DNA from: JBCCMA01 sp039026595
Lineage (GTDB): Bacteria > Pseudomonadota > Gammaproteobacteria > Steroidobacterales > JBCCMA01
Length of the DNA stretch: 64,000 nt
Direction: 5' to 3'
Assembly (NCBI GenBank): GCA_039026595.1
Contig: JBCCMA010000001.1
Span: 52,648 to 116,647 of the forward strand
The notes under the pieces: model-generated
Told to the model about the DNA's origin: nothing
Database searches by the model: none
What the model saw: only the letters and a program-made list of their open reading frames with translations
In this document: positions 36,001-47,000 of the stretch, in pieces
How positions within the stretch are numbered: the stretch's first letter is position 1
Layout of the letters: every line of letters starts with the position of its first letter
Made by a program: the position numbers and the translations under genes

Positions 36001-37743
36001 GTGAAAAACGTGTTTGCAGCGGTCAATAAGAGACATTCTCGCGCGATGCTCATCGGGCTCGCGCTTCTTCTCGCCGGGTGCTACCCAAGCGAGGTGAATG
36101 TCCGCCCCACATTGACGGCGGACACCGTGGTCCCCGCAGGTGCCGGCGTGCTGGTCGCCAAGGTCATCAACGCCACGAGTTATCCGCTGCCGATCAATCA
36201 GCTGACGGTCACGCCCGAAGACATCAACGCAACCGAAGATACCAAACCGTTTCGGCTGCTCGCGATCGACAGACTGGATGATCAGGCCACGATATTCTCG
36301 ACCACGTTGCCACCTGGTCGTTACGCCCTGCGCAGCGTTCGTGCGTTCCACGTTTTTGGCGAGGTTGCCTACAGTCGTTTTGTCGGCGCTGACGTCACGT
36401 TTGGCACATTTGACGTCGAGCGCGGCAAGGTGACCGACCTCGGCTCGATTGTTTATTACCGCCAGATTGAAGGCGAAGGCTACGACGACGTGCTGTTTCG
36501 CATTGACGGAAGCGGCAATGGCGACACCATGACCACGTACTTTCCGTTTGTGTCTTTTGCACCGGAAAATACGCTCACCTGGAACGACGATGGGCTGGAG
36601 CAAGAGCGACAGGACGCTTATCTCTCTGCCGTACAAAACCCCAATGTCTTTACCGAGGGCCATCGTTTCCCGGACGGCGGCGTGCTGTTCACCGGTCCGC
36701 TCGGCGTCACGCTTGAGCGCCAGAATGACGGACAGTTTGTGCTCGATGCGGTGGACACCAACGGGCACTTGTTTGCGGCTGCGCAGAATGCGGCGGGCGA
36801 CCGGGCCGTGGGTGGCGCCGAAGGCGCGCTTTATACAAGAGCAGCGGGTGGCCAGTGGGAAGATCGTTCGTTGCCCGCCGGGCAGCATGTTGATCAGCTC
36901 AAGTACGATGCCGATGGTCGGCTACTGGCACTTGCGCGCCGGGGCGCGGTGCTATCGCTGTTGCGTCTGGAAGACGACCAGAGCTGGAACGAACTCAACC
37001 GGTTCAGCCCACTAACGGGGTGGCGTGAGGAAACGTTGGTGGGCGAGAGTAAAAACACCGGTCCGGCCATGCCACTGATTGTGGCATCCGGACTGTACGA
37101 TTTTGCCGGTGAACCGTACGTCCGGGTCGCGTACCGGGATGTGCGCTATGACACGGCGACGCCCAAGTGGCGCGCGTATGCCTACGACCCGGCCACTCAC
37201 CGGATGACACGATACAAAAACGAGAAAGATCGCTTCTCCGTGTTTGACGGTGGCAGCGCGCGGCTCGGCATCCAGCGCAAGAGCTTCCTTGGCCTGTCCA
37301 GCGCACCGAAATGGAATCGCTATGACCCCGACGAAGGTTGGCAGGAAATCAAGTTTGAAGTGCGGGTGTGCAACAGAGCCATCACCGAGGAACGGTACTG
37401 CGGCAACGCGCGACCCGCGCGTCCGTCCCGCAACGTTGCTTTCACGCTGCTTTCGGTGCCATGGTTTGACCGCGACGATGTCGGTTACACGTTTGCCGCA
37501 TTTCCGCGGTCGCGCGGCGGTCTGCCGGAAGAGTACGGGGAGCCCCGGCTCTACGTGACCAAGAACGGTGGACAGTTCTGGACTGATACGGGTTTTGCAC
37601 CGCCCAAACCCTATTGCACCAATCTTGTCGGTGAGTTCACCGAGCATTTACTGATCTCGTGCAACGGCACGAGCGGCGAGTTTTATGAATCGACCGACGG
37701 CGGCGAGAATTGGGAGCGCGTGCGCGAACTCGAGGCGTTCTGA
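36001..37743 (+). CDS. Lipoprotein with BNR-like C-terminus
   Basis: 580 residues from a GTG at 36001. The N-terminus carries a lipobox, MLIGLALLLAGC, so the mature protein is anchored by Cys. The middle resembles a beta-propeller, and the C-terminus has FYESTDGGENWERV, the Asp-box motif of BNR repeats. The first part, ATSYPLPINQLTVT, looks like a small beta domain. Function unknown. A 969-bp opposite-strand frame over the same bases was not accepted. Confidence 0.8.
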   Translation: MKNVFAAVNKRHSRAMLIGLALLLAGCYPSEVNVRPTLTADTVVPAGAGVLVAKVINATSYPLPINQLTVTPEDINATEDTKPFRLLAIDRLDDQATIFSTTLPPGRYALRSVRAFHVFGEVAYSRFVGADVTFGTFDVERGKVTDLGSIVYYRQIEGEGYDDVLFRIDGSGNGDTMTTYFPFVSFAPENTLTWNDDGLEQERQDAYLSAVQNPNVFTEGHRFPDGGVLFTGPLGVTLERQNDGQFVLDAVDTNGHLFAAAQNAAGDRAVGGAEGALYTRAAGGQWEDRSLPAGQHVDQLKYDADGRLLALARRGAVLSLLRLEDDQSWNELNRFSPLTGWREETLVGESKNTGPAMPLIVASGLYDFAGEPYVRVAYRDVRYDTATPKWRAYAYDPATHRMTRYKNEKDRFSVFDGGSARLGIQRKSFLGLSSAPKWNRYDPDEGWQEIKFEVRVCNRAITEERYCGNARPARPSRNVAFTLLSVPWFDRDDVGYTFAAFPRSRGGLPEEYGEPRLYVTKNGGQFWTDTGFAPPKPYCTNLVGEFTEHLLISCNGTSGEFYESTDGGENWERVRELEAF

Positions 37744-37761
37744 CCGCACGCGCTCACAGGA

Positions 37762-39222
37762 TCATGGGCCGAAGAACATCTCGGCGGGTGCTTCGATATC
37801 GTTGAGCTTGATGATCCCGTTCTCATAGCCATACGTTCCCTCATAGCCTGAGTCCGTGCGTACGATCATGCCTTGCTGAACCAGTGTGTCGAGGAACATC
37901 GGAGCCTGTTGTTCGGCCAACGCGCCGAGTTCAGCCGGGTCCATCTCCTGCTCCGGCGGAATCTGCTCGACCAACTGTGAGACCAGTGTTGCGGTGGCCA
38001 TATTCAGCGCCAGCGATTCATCCGCCGAGAAATTCAGATCTCCCGACAGAATCTCCATCCACATCGGGATATCCATCAGGAAAAACCCATCGAGGTCAGG
38101 AACTTTCGCAGCGTCGGTGCGGACGCCGGATGTCATGCTCATCGAGTCGCCGTTGACAGTGATGTTCATTTCGGGAATGGCAACAAACATTCCTTTGGAC
38201 AGCACATTGTGGAGGAGCTCGTTCATCTCCTGTTCGTTGAAGTCATCTTCGGACACATTATTCGCCCATTCCTGAAAGCGATTTGCCGCGTCCTTGTCGA
38301 TGTCGTTCATTTGCATAACGATCTTGAAATCAGACACCTTGTCCTCGCCGAACGTGGCATTCGGCATGGCCAGTGTTGTAACCATATCGAGCAGCTTTCC
38401 GCCGTCTTTCTCGCTAACCTCGGCGTCCATACGAAAACCGTCCATGATCACATCATCGCCTTCGTCGAACGTCATGGCGATCGTGCCAAAGTGCATGGAC
38501 GTCGTACCCAGGCTCACACCATTCACCGGAAGCGTACTGGAAACATTGAAAACCGCGTTGTCGACTGCGAGATTCGCTTCGGGATCCTTGAAGGCGAACT
38601 TCGGCGCCGTAAATTCTGCATTGAGCAGTCGTTTGCCCTGATGCCAGGTACCCGAACCGGTCACGCCGGCCGACATCATCGTGCCAGAGCTATCCTCGTC
38701 CTCTATGTCGAAGGCGGGCATGCTGAAATCAAATGACCCGTTTCCGGTGAAGCCGGTGCGACCTTCCACAAGGAATAGCTCATCAACCTCCAGAAATTCC
38801 TTGGCTTCACTCGCCCAGTCCACGTCTCCGACCGTGACGCGAGCGTCGTTTGCGCCGAAACCGAACCCGCGATCAAAAAGCACCGGGCCGTGCGTCATTG
38901 TGTAGCGCAATGGCAGCCCCTCGGTCATGTATCCCACGAACTCAGCACGGAACTCCGGTGACATCGGCTGCTCCGCGTCCGTATCCACGCTGGCAACGAA
39001 CGCCTCAGCCTGCTCTTGCGTATAAGCCACAAGTATCGTGCCTGTGCTGGTGAGAAATCCTCGGTTGTGGTCTCGCAGTTCAGCAATCACCCCGACGTCA
39101 GCGCCCCGCGCTTCCTTCAGCGACGCCTTTATTTGCTTCTCACTCAACACGCCGACCGCAAATGGCCCGACCCCAAACAGAAGCGCGGCGAGCACCACCG
39201 CCCCAATTAGTATCTTTTTCAT
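37762..39222 (-). CDS. DUF945 (YdgA-like) family protein
   Basis: 486 residues starting MKKILIGAVVLAALLFGVGPF, a single N-terminal membrane anchor or signal, followed by VLSEKQIKASLKEARG, typical of the YdgA/DUF945 family. The rest is beta-rich with many D/E residues and a conserved NGDSMSMTSG region. Members are periplasmic proteins of unknown function. Convergent with the upstream lipoprotein gene (18 bp between them). Confidence 0.85.
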   Translation of the reverse strand: MKKILIGAVVLAALLFGVGPFAVGVLSEKQIKASLKEARGADVGVIAELRDHNRGFLTSTGTILVAYTQEQAEAFVASVDTDAEQPMSPEFRAEFVGYMTEGLPLRYTMTHGPVLFDRGFGFGANDARVTVGDVDWASEAKEFLEVDELFLVEGRTGFTGNGSFDFSMPAFDIEDEDSSGTMMSAGVTGSGTWHQGKRLLNAEFTAPKFAFKDPEANLAVDNAVFNVSSTLPVNGVSLGTTSMHFGTIAMTFDEGDDVIMDGFRMDAEVSEKDGGKLLDMVTTLAMPNATFGEDKVSDFKIVMQMNDIDKDAANRFQEWANNVSEDDFNEQEMNELLHNVLSKGMFVAIPEMNITVNGDSMSMTSGVRTDAAKVPDLDGFFLMDIPMWMEILSGDLNFSADESLALNMATATLVSQLVEQIPPEQEMDPAELGALAEQQAPMFLDTLVQQGMIVRTDSGYEGTYGYENGIIKLNDIEAPAEMFFGP

Positions 39223-39399
39223 TTTATAGTTCCCTCTTGTCTGGGCCGTCTGAGGTGGCCGAAAGCGGCGTAGAATACACGCCGGCGTCGCGTTTACCGA
39301 ATCTTGGATTCACCGCAGATTTACGCCATAGCAAGCCGCCCACGGGTGAACGGTCTGGGGCCTCGCAGCAGAAGCCACCCGGTCAAATAAGGAGTCAGC

Positions 39400-40458
39400 A
39401 TGCGCAACATCGTGATATGGATAGGATTCGCGCTTTTCTGTGTGGTTGTAAGCCACAGCCACGCCCTGTCCATCGGGGGCACAGAGATAGAGGCAGGCAA
39501 GATTCACAGAATCATGCTCGATGTACCCGCCGGTCCGGCTGATCCCGCGACACGCATCCCGGTGACCGCGATCGCCGGTGTTCGCAGCGGACCCACACTG
39601 CTGGTCGTGGCCGGCGTGCACGGCTACGAGTTTGCACCGATTCTGGCGTCGCACGCGCTGGTTCAAACCGTCAACCCGTCGAAGCTGGCTGGAACGCTCG
39701 TGATTGTCCACAACGCTCATCTGCCCGCGTTTGAAGCGCGGTCCCCTTACGTAAACCCACACGATCGCAAGAATTTGAACCGGTCGTTTCCAGGGCGCTC
39801 GGACGGCACGCAGACCGAGCGCATTGCCTACGTGCTGTCGAGCGAACTGATCGCGCAGGCCGACTTCGTCTTTGATGTACACAGCGGCGATGGCGCCGAG
39901 TGGCTGGCCGCCTTTGTTGGTGTGTACGGCGGCCCGCTGGCCAGCGACTATCCACTGGCACTGCGCGTCGCGACCGGGTTCGGATTTCCTAATGTGGTGC
40001 GCTATTCCATGCGTACCGTTGAGCAGGTCAATACCCGTCGCTCACTGAACCGCCAGGCGGTCGCTCAGGGTCTGCCGACGGTGCTGGTTGAGATCGGCCA
40101 GAACGGATCCCGAGACCCGGCCCACGTGGCCGCGATTGTGCAGGGCCTGACCAACGCCATGATCGTGCTTGAGATGCTCGAAGGTGATGTTACGCCAGGT
40201 AAACCGCGGCTGTTCGACGGCACGTCATCGGTGAAGGCAAGCACCACCGGAACGTGGACACCGTCGATCACTGCCAATGAGTTCATCAAGACCGGCGACG
40301 TTCTGGGAACGCTACACGATTTGCACGGCGTTGAAGTTGAGACCGTGCGGTCGCCGATGGACGGCTTTGCGCTGTACGGTCTGGCGGGTCCGCCGGTGAG
40401 AGCCGGCGACGGGCTGATTACGATTGCCAAACCCGTAGAGTCGCTGGACCCACAGTAA
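39400..40458 (+). CDS. Exported succinylglutamate desuccinylase/aspartoacylase-family deacylase
   Basis: 352 residues with a signal peptide (MRNIVIWIGFALFCVVV). The M14-like zinc site is visible as VVAGVHGYEFAP (HxxE) and FDVHSGDGAEW (second His), with RKNLNRSFPG between them, all typical of the AstE/AspA family. The C-terminal domain is a beta barrel. It would release acyl or amino groups in the periplasm; the substrate is unknown. SD AAGGAG lies about 10 bp before the ATG. Confidence 0.87.
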   Translation: MRNIVIWIGFALFCVVVSHSHALSIGGTEIEAGKIHRIMLDVPAGPADPATRIPVTAIAGVRSGPTLLVVAGVHGYEFAPILASHALVQTVNPSKLAGTLVIVHNAHLPAFEARSPYVNPHDRKNLNRSFPGRSDGTQTERIAYVLSSELIAQADFVFDVHSGDGAEWLAAFVGVYGGPLASDYPLALRVATGFGFPNVVRYSMRTVEQVNTRRSLNRQAVAQGLPTVLVEIGQNGSRDPAHVAAIVQGLTNAMIVLEMLEGDVTPGKPRLFDGTSSVKASTTGTWTPSITANEFIKTGDVLGTLHDLHGVEVETVRSPMDGFALYGLAGPPVRAGDGLITIAKPVESLDPQ

Positions 40459-40541
40459 TTTTCGATACGCGATTTGATACACGCCGGTTAGGCGCGGCGT
40501 GTAATTCTGCGCGCACACACCGCCGTTCTGATGGAGACAAC

Positions 40542-41516
40542 ATGACGCACCCCTCTCAACCGCGCGTTGGTCTGATCAACCAACTGCTCGATCGCACCGT
40601 TATTCCGGGTATGTTGACGTTCTCGCGCCCGGGTTACGTCGTGCGGCAGTGGTTCTCGGCGCCGATTCGCGAGCGGCTGGAGGGCCGTCGTGTGGTCCTC
40701 ACCGGCGCCACGTCCGGTCTCGGACTGGCCAGCGCCCACGCGCTCGCTGCGCTCGGTGCCGATCTGCTGCTTGTGGGTCGTGACCAAGTCAAGCTGGATG
40801 CGACGGCCGATGAGATTGCGCGGGATCAGTCCGTCGACCGGCCCGAAACAGAATGCGCCGACCTCGCGTTGATGGCGGAGGTGCGTGAGCTGGCGAAGCG
40901 CCTTACAGCGCGGCCGGAACCGATCCACGTGCTGATCAACAATGCTGGTGCGTTGTTCGGCGAGCGCGCGGAGACCGCCGAAGGACACGAGCGTAGTCTG
41001 GCCATCAACCTGATGTCGCCCTATCTGCTGACCACGCTTCTGCGGCCCAAGCTGATCGAGTCGGCGCCGTCACGCGTGATCAACGTGTCCTCAGGCGGCA
41101 TGTATACACAGCGTATTCGCGTAAACGATCTGGGCAGCGAGCGGGGCGAATACCGCGGCGCCGCCGCGTACGCGATGGCGAAGCGCGGGCAGGTCATCCT
41201 GACCGAACGATGGGCTGAGGAACTCGCCGATGACAACGTGGTGGTGCACGCCATGCACCCGGGTTGGGCGGATACGCCTGGGGTTCGTTCATCCTTGCCA
41301 GATTTTTACAAGAAGACCAAGGCCATTCTGCGCACGTCAGAGGAAGGTGCGGATACGATTGTGTGGCTCGCCGCAGCCAAAAAAGCCGCGGAGACCACCG
41401 GTGGATTCTGGCTTGATCGGCAGCCGCATCTGACGCATGTGCTCAGCAAAACGCGTGAGACGGCGGCGGAGCGGGAGCAGTTGGTTGAGGAGCTGCAGGC
41501 CTTGTGTGGCGTTTGA
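40542..41516 (+). CDS. Short-chain dehydrogenase/reductase
   Basis: 324 residues. Rossmann motif TGATSGLGLASAHALA (about residues 49-64), LINNAGALFGE, the catalytic region with VSSGG and YAMAKRG. The N-terminal 45 residues are extra, as in SDR12-like proteins. It is an NAD(P)-dependent oxidoreductase of unknown substrate. The start is an ATG with GGAG nine bases upstream. Confidence 0.88.
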   Translation: MTHPSQPRVGLINQLLDRTVIPGMLTFSRPGYVVRQWFSAPIRERLEGRRVVLTGATSGLGLASAHALAALGADLLLVGRDQVKLDATADEIARDQSVDRPETECADLALMAEVRELAKRLTARPEPIHVLINNAGALFGERAETAEGHERSLAINLMSPYLLTTLLRPKLIESAPSRVINVSSGGMYTQRIRVNDLGSERGEYRGAAAYAMAKRGQVILTERWAEELADDNVVVHAMHPGWADTPGVRSSLPDFYKKTKAILRTSEEGADTIVWLAAAKKAAETTGGFWLDRQPHLTHVLSKTRETAAEREQLVEELQALCGV

Positions 41517-41581
41517 AAGTGAACTGCGCTACAGACGCGCTGAGTAGGCATGCTTAACCAGCAGCCTCACAAGGAGTCAGT

Positions 41582-42088
41582 ATGAAAAGGAATCTCAGCG
41601 GACTCACGCTTATCGAGCTACTAATTGTGCTAGTGATTCTGTCCGTTCTCGTTGCCATCGTTACCACGCAGTTGCGAAACGCTTCGGAAGAAGCTCAGTC
41701 AGCCACGTTCGAAAGTAATCGCTCAATATTATCCGCAGCTGTTGAGAGATACCGTCAACAACACCGCGGCCATTATCCAGGTGCCCGACACACAAAAACT
41801 TCGAATTGCCCGAGCGGTGGAGCGACCGTTGATACGGTACGGTATACGGAGTTGGCGTTTGTCTCGCAGCTGACCAACTTCAACAATCACAATGGTCGGG
41901 TATGCTCGATGCGCGATCCAAGGGCTTTTCCTTACGGACCTTATCTACAAGATGGTGTCCCCGTGAACCCCTTCGGCGGCAATAACACAGTCAATATTGA
42001 GTCTGACGGTGTGCTCGGTTTGCGGTCGCAAGGTACTGGCGGGTGGCGCTTTGATGTGATTACCGGGGAGTTGATCGGTGATCACTAG
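41582..42088 (+). CDS. Type II secretion/type IV pilin-like prepilin
   Basis: 168 residues with a prepilin peptidase site: MKRNLSG followed by LTLIELLIVLVILSVLVAI, where cleavage after G leaves Leu as residue 1 and E at +5. Then a helix and a beta-rich head with CSMRDPRAFPYGPYLQDGVP. This is most like a GspG-type pseudopilin. No other secretion or pilus gene lies nearby, so it is an orphan. Strong SD AAGGAG. Base composition is visibly more AT-rich than the neighbours. Confidence 0.85.
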   Translation: MKRNLSGLTLIELLIVLVILSVLVAIVTTQLRNASEEAQSATFESNRSILSAAVERYRQQHRGHYPGARHTKTSNCPSGGATVDTVRYTELAFVSQLTNFNNHNGRVCSMRDPRAFPYGPYLQDGVPVNPFGGNNTVNIESDGVLGLRSQGTGGWRFDVITGELIGDH

Positions 42089-42212
42089 CTCGCGTTTTCA
42101 TGCGTCTTCGTCAACAGCAAAGAGCGTTGTGCGCAGGCCATATTTGGCCGGCCAAAGCTCAATGCCAGAGAAAACGCACGTGCGCGGCTAAGGTGAGTGC
42201 ATTATCGGCGCC

Positions 42213-42578
42213 ATGGACGAATCACTAAACGTTTTTGGCCAGCCGCTGGAAATATGCGGAACAGATCCGGTCACTGGCTTTTTCCGCGACGGCTGCTGCA
42301 ACTCAAGTAAGGAGGATAGAGGTTCTCATACGGTGTGCGCCGTACTTACCACGGCATTCCTCGAGTTCTCCCGCATGCGGGGAAACGACCTGATTACGCC
42401 GCGTCCTGAATTTGGGTTTCCGGGTTTGAAGCCCGGCGATCGCTGGTGTCTCTGCGCCAGCCGCTGGGCTGAGGCGGAGCAACACGGCGTGGCACCGCAG
42501 GTATGCCTCAAGGCCACCCACCGTCGAGCATTGGAACAAATCCCTATGGAAACGCTTGAGTCTTACGCCTTCGATTAA
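42213..42578 (+). CDS. DUF2237 family protein
   Basis: 121 residues. Pattern NVFGQPLEICGTDPVTGFFRDGCC, then HTVCAVLTTAFLEFSRMRGNDL and DRWCLCASRWAEAE, all typical of DUF2237, small cytoplasmic proteins with several conserved cysteines. Function unknown. The gene is isolated between the pilin and a convergent phosphatase gene. Confidence 0.88.
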   Translation: MDESLNVFGQPLEICGTDPVTGFFRDGCCNSSKEDRGSHTVCAVLTTAFLEFSRMRGNDLITPRPEFGFPGLKPGDRWCLCASRWAEAEQHGVAPQVCLKATHRRALEQIPMETLESYAFD

Positions 42579-42664
42579 GGCGAAAAGCGAACATCACCCG
42601 CTATTGACTCCCGACCACGTAACGCAGAAGTATCGCCAAAGGTGCTACCGGGAACTGCTCGTAC

Positions 42665-44023
42665 CTATTTCGCCGCCCGCCGCTCATCAGGCAACACCTC
42701 TCTCAACCGATTCGGCTGACCCGCGCGCTTCTCGATCGTAAACGCATCATAAAGCTCACCGGTGGCGGTAAACGCCCGGAACCGAATCTCGGCATCGTTC
42801 ACATCTATGACTTGATAAAGCTGGGTGCGCTCGGCGATACGTTTAGCGAAGCGATTTTCTTCAATCGGGTACATCTTTGGCCCGCTTACCGACACCACAT
42901 ACACCGTCCCGATCGACGGGTCGTAGGCTTGCTGGTAGCCGTCGGGCACGTTTTTTAAGGGCGGTCGATCGCCCAGATCACCGGTGCGCGCATAGGTGTG
43001 ATCGTGCCCGCTGAGCACCAGGTCCACCTTGAACTCATCGAGTAGCGGCTTCCACGCGTTTCGCAGCGTGTCATTGTCGCGTTCGATCACGGGTGAGAAC
43101 ACCGGGTGATGGAACGTCACGATGGTCCAGCGGTTGGGGTTGTTCTCAAGCGCCTTGCGGAACCACGGCACTTGCTCCGCGTGATCGACGTTGCTGTCGA
43201 GCGAGATGAATCGAACACCCTGATAGTCGATGTAATAAACCGTTTCTTCGAGGCCTTTTGGCGGATCCTGCAGCGGAAACGCGAAGCCCGGTCGCCAGTG
43301 GGCCGTCACCACGGTCGGCTGTCGGTTGACCCATTCGTATTCGTGATTACCCGGTGTCGCCAGAACCGGAAGCGTGCCGTTGACCCATGCCGGGCCATCA
43401 TGCCACTCACCCCACTCCACATCGCTGGACGGCACGTTGACCAGATCGCCGGCGTGCAGGGCAAACGCCGCGCGGGGCGCATCCTTGAACGCTTCACGAA
43501 ACACGCGCGACCAGTGCATTCGGACGTCGTTTTGCGCATCGCCAAAGTAGAGGAAACTGAACGGCGCAGGGCGGTCACTCGCCGTGCGGAAATGCTGGTA
43601 CTCGCTCCAGTTCTTGCCATCGCCCACGCGGTACACATACAGCGTGTCCGGGCTGAGATTTTCGAAGGTCAGCGAGTGGTAATGCGCTTCATTGTTCTTG
43701 GTCTTAAGCCGCTCGGTGGTCGCCTCGAAGCGCTCGGGCTCCAGCGACCATCCGTCGGCATTGGCCAGAGCGATTTCACCAAAGGACTTGCCAACCGATG
43801 TGTTTGTGCGCCAGGTGACAGACTGTGTCGTCGCCGGATCGCCGCTCCACGTGAGAATAATGCGCTCTGGCATCGTGGTTGGTGCGTACCATTCGGTCAT
43901 ATCGACCTCGTTGGGTACGTCGTGGGCATGGTGTGCATCGGCATAAACCGACTGACCCAAAGGCAGGTTCACTGACAGCGCCAACACAGTGCCAAGCCAG
44001 ACTCGATCTGATTTCTGCGACAT
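42665..44023 (-). CDS. Exported purple-acid-phosphatase-like metallophosphoesterase
   Basis: 452 residues with an N-terminal signal (NLPLGQSVYADAHH region). An N-terminal fibronectin-like domain (ERIILTWSGDPATTQSVTWR) precedes the phosphoesterase core: FLYFGDAQND, HAGDLVN, GNHEYEW, TFHHPVFS and LSGHDHTYAR, which supply the two-metal ligands. It would hydrolyse phosphate esters in the periplasm. A second convergent gene (DUF2237) lies downstream. Confidence 0.9.
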   Translation of the reverse strand: MSQKSDRVWLGTVLALSVNLPLGQSVYADAHHAHDVPNEVDMTEWYAPTTMPERIILTWSGDPATTQSVTWRTNTSVGKSFGEIALANADGWSLEPERFEATTERLKTKNNEAHYHSLTFENLSPDTLYVYRVGDGKNWSEYQHFRTASDRPAPFSFLYFGDAQNDVRMHWSRVFREAFKDAPRAAFALHAGDLVNVPSSDVEWGEWHDGPAWVNGTLPVLATPGNHEYEWVNRQPTVVTAHWRPGFAFPLQDPPKGLEETVYYIDYQGVRFISLDSNVDHAEQVPWFRKALENNPNRWTIVTFHHPVFSPVIERDNDTLRNAWKPLLDEFKVDLVLSGHDHTYARTGDLGDRPPLKNVPDGYQQAYDPSIGTVYVVSVSGPKMYPIEENRFAKRIAERTQLYQVIDVNDAEIRFRAFTATGELYDAFTIEKRAGQPNRLREVLPDERRAAK

Positions 44024-44044
44024 TATTTTGTCGTCCCTGATTCG

Positions 44045-47000
44045 TTATTCAATACGCACAAGATTATCATCCGCGTTGCGGTCGATGTACTTGTTGTAAG
44101 GATCGACACCGGCGAAGACCGGCCGCTCGCTGGTCACCATGACCAGCGTCTGTTCCCCGTCCGTCACGCGTCGGCGCTCAAACAAGAGGACATCGTCAGC
44201 CTCAAACACGCCCAGTCCAGGGCGCGCCGTAAATACCCCAACGTCAATCTCGTCGTTCAACGTCGCTAACGTCTCCTGCCCCTCGCCATCGGCGTAGACT
44301 TTCGCAGCATCCACCGTCAGTGTGGTTTCAAACTGACCGTTGTCGAGTTCACGGACCGTGGCGGACGCCGCCTTCAGGTCATAGAGCGTGATTTTCTCAA
44401 GAAGATCCACCACCAGTTCACGCTCGGCCTCCGTACGCGCAAGCGCCTTGAACCCGTCCACGAGCTCGGTTGAGGACGGATACGGCGGCCCCTTGAATCG
44501 ATACCGTTCGAGCAGATCAGCCAACATCGCATTGACACGCGCCTCGCCCAGCCGATCCTGCAACAGATACATCACCACGGCGCCTTTGCGGTAGTGGATG
44601 TAGCCCTGGTTCTCAACCCGGTTCAGCGGCAGTTCCTCCAGCGCCTCGCTGCCGCGGCCGCTAAGGTACCGGTCGAGTTCGTACTTCAGAAATCGGCGAA
44701 TCTGCTCCTCGCCATAAATCGACTTCATCACCACCAGCGCCGAGTACTGCGCGAGGGTCTCAACCAGCAACGTGCCTCCCTGTTGATTCGCACTGATCAA
44801 CTGGTGTGCCCAGTACTGGTGGCCAAACTCATGGGCGGTCACGTAGGTCACATAGTCGATCTCATCCGGATCGCGGTTATCGGCAATGAAGCCGATGCCC
44901 TCGGAATACGGCACCGTGCCGGCAAACGCCTGCGCGAAACGCGCGTAGCCGGGAAATTCGACGATGCGCGCATAGTCGAAGGGGTACGGCCCGAAGTTCG
45001 CCTTGTAGTACGCCAGCGATCTTTCAGTGGCGTCCAGCATCGTCTCCACATTGAACTCATGCTGCGGGTGATAGTAGACCGCCATATTCACACCGTCGGC
45101 GTTCCGCTCCTTCACGGCGTAGCGTGCCGATTGGACGGAGAAGAACGCCAGAATCGGTGCATCCGATACAAACCGCGCCACGCGTCGACCGTCCACCACC
45201 TCATCCGACACACGCCGGCCCGGTGCGATCGGCGTTTGGTCCGCGCTGGTCCGCACGGTGATGTCCGCCGTCACCCAGTCGGCGCCCACGTAGTTGTTGT
45301 CGGTCGCGGACGCGTCCTCCAGCGGCGCCACGCGAAGTTCAGCGGGCAAGTCGTATTTGCGGCGGGTGGTTCGGTCGCCGAGGAGCCCGTTACGATCCAT
45401 TCCCAGCAACGGCGCAAATTCGGCGTTGTTTAAAAATGTGCCGTTATGCACCAGTCGTGTGTCGTTCCCTTGTGCACGGAACCCGTTCTGCTCGCGCCGC
45501 GACTCAAACCGCAATGACCGCGTCTCGTTCGGTGCCATCGGCGGCGAGAGTGTGTAGATGCGGTATTTGAATTCCTCATCGAACGTCGTCAGCTCGCCGC
45601 CCTCCACATCGATGGAATCAACGATGACATTGGGATCGAAGAACCGCACATGCAGACTGTCGAGCGGGGCGCCCGTGTCGTTGATGAAATCCGCCTCACC
45701 TTCGGCGCGGAACTGGCGTGTTTCCGGGTACACGTCGAGTGTGAGGACAAATCGCGTGTAGGCGGGTTGCTTCAGCGATTCATATCGCAGGTACTTCTTT
45801 TCGTACTCGGCAATGTTCTCTTCCGCCTCGTCATTCGTGACGTACTCGTTGAGCACATTCGTATTGTTGAAAACATACGCTCCGGTGGCGGTCGCACCAA
45901 TGACCCCGACCGCGAGGACAAGGCCCGCACCGCCGGCCAGACGCCGAGGGGCCTGACGAAACAGCGACGCAAAACTCACCCCGGTTCCCCGTCGCCAGAG
46001 CAGGTGCGCGAACACCGCCAGACAGACGGCGACCGCCGCCCAGTAAAGACGCACCCACCACGCGCCTGCACCACTCACGTCCGTACCGTTCATGTCGGAC
46101 AACGGGACGCCGATACCCGCGCCGTAAAGATAAAGCGGATGGTTCAGGTCGAGCGCGCTGAACGTAATGGTGCAAATGAAGTACAGCAGCATGATGCCCC
46201 AGCCGATGTACTTGCTGGGGCTCAGCGCCTGCACGAAAACAGACAGGATTGCGAGGGTCAGCATCTCTACGGTCAGCGGAAGCACGTACCACAGGACGTA
46301 TTTGGAAAACTCGAATTCGGTGTAGCCCTGAACCAGCTGAACCAGAATTGCCCCGAACACAGAAATCAGCAGCGCCGACAACAACACGCCCGCCACCGCG
46401 ATGGTCTTCGGCACCATAAACGCCCAGTTGGGAATCGACGTGGCATCAACCAGTTCATGCATCTTGCGATCTCGATCCCGCCATACCAACTCACCGCCGT
46501 AGAAGATTGCAATAATGAACGGAATGATGGTGAAGGTGCCCTGCAGCAACTCGATCACCCGGAAGGTCATCGGATACGACGGTGTGCCGTAGATTTCAGA
46601 TGCGAGGAACAATGAGCCCAGTGAGTTGAACAGGCCAACCAGGATCAGAACGAAAAAGGCCGGGCTTAAAAATACCTGGCGCATCTCAAGTCTGGTCTGC
46701 GCCATAAAGCGCGCCCACCAGGCGCTGCGCGGCGCACTATCAGGCAAAACCGCCACAAGTGACGGCGCCTGTCTGGCCAGTTTGGCCTTGAGTTTTTCCT
46801 GCTTGCGAAGCTGGCGCGGTGAGGCGCTTCGCTCCGCGAACGAAAAGCGTCGATACGCGTAGGCCAGCGCAAGCAACGCAAGCGCCACGCAAAACGCCCG
46901 GTTGGCCAACAACACGCCACCCAGTGAGGGGATGTCGTTATTGCGTTCAGATGCCGTCCAGTAGCGCGTCAGGAAATCGTAGGCGCCGCCGCCGAACGCT

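Noticed and set aside
35920..36888. 322-codon minus-strand frame
   Set aside because: Antisense to the lipoprotein at 36001, which has a lipobox and BNR motif.
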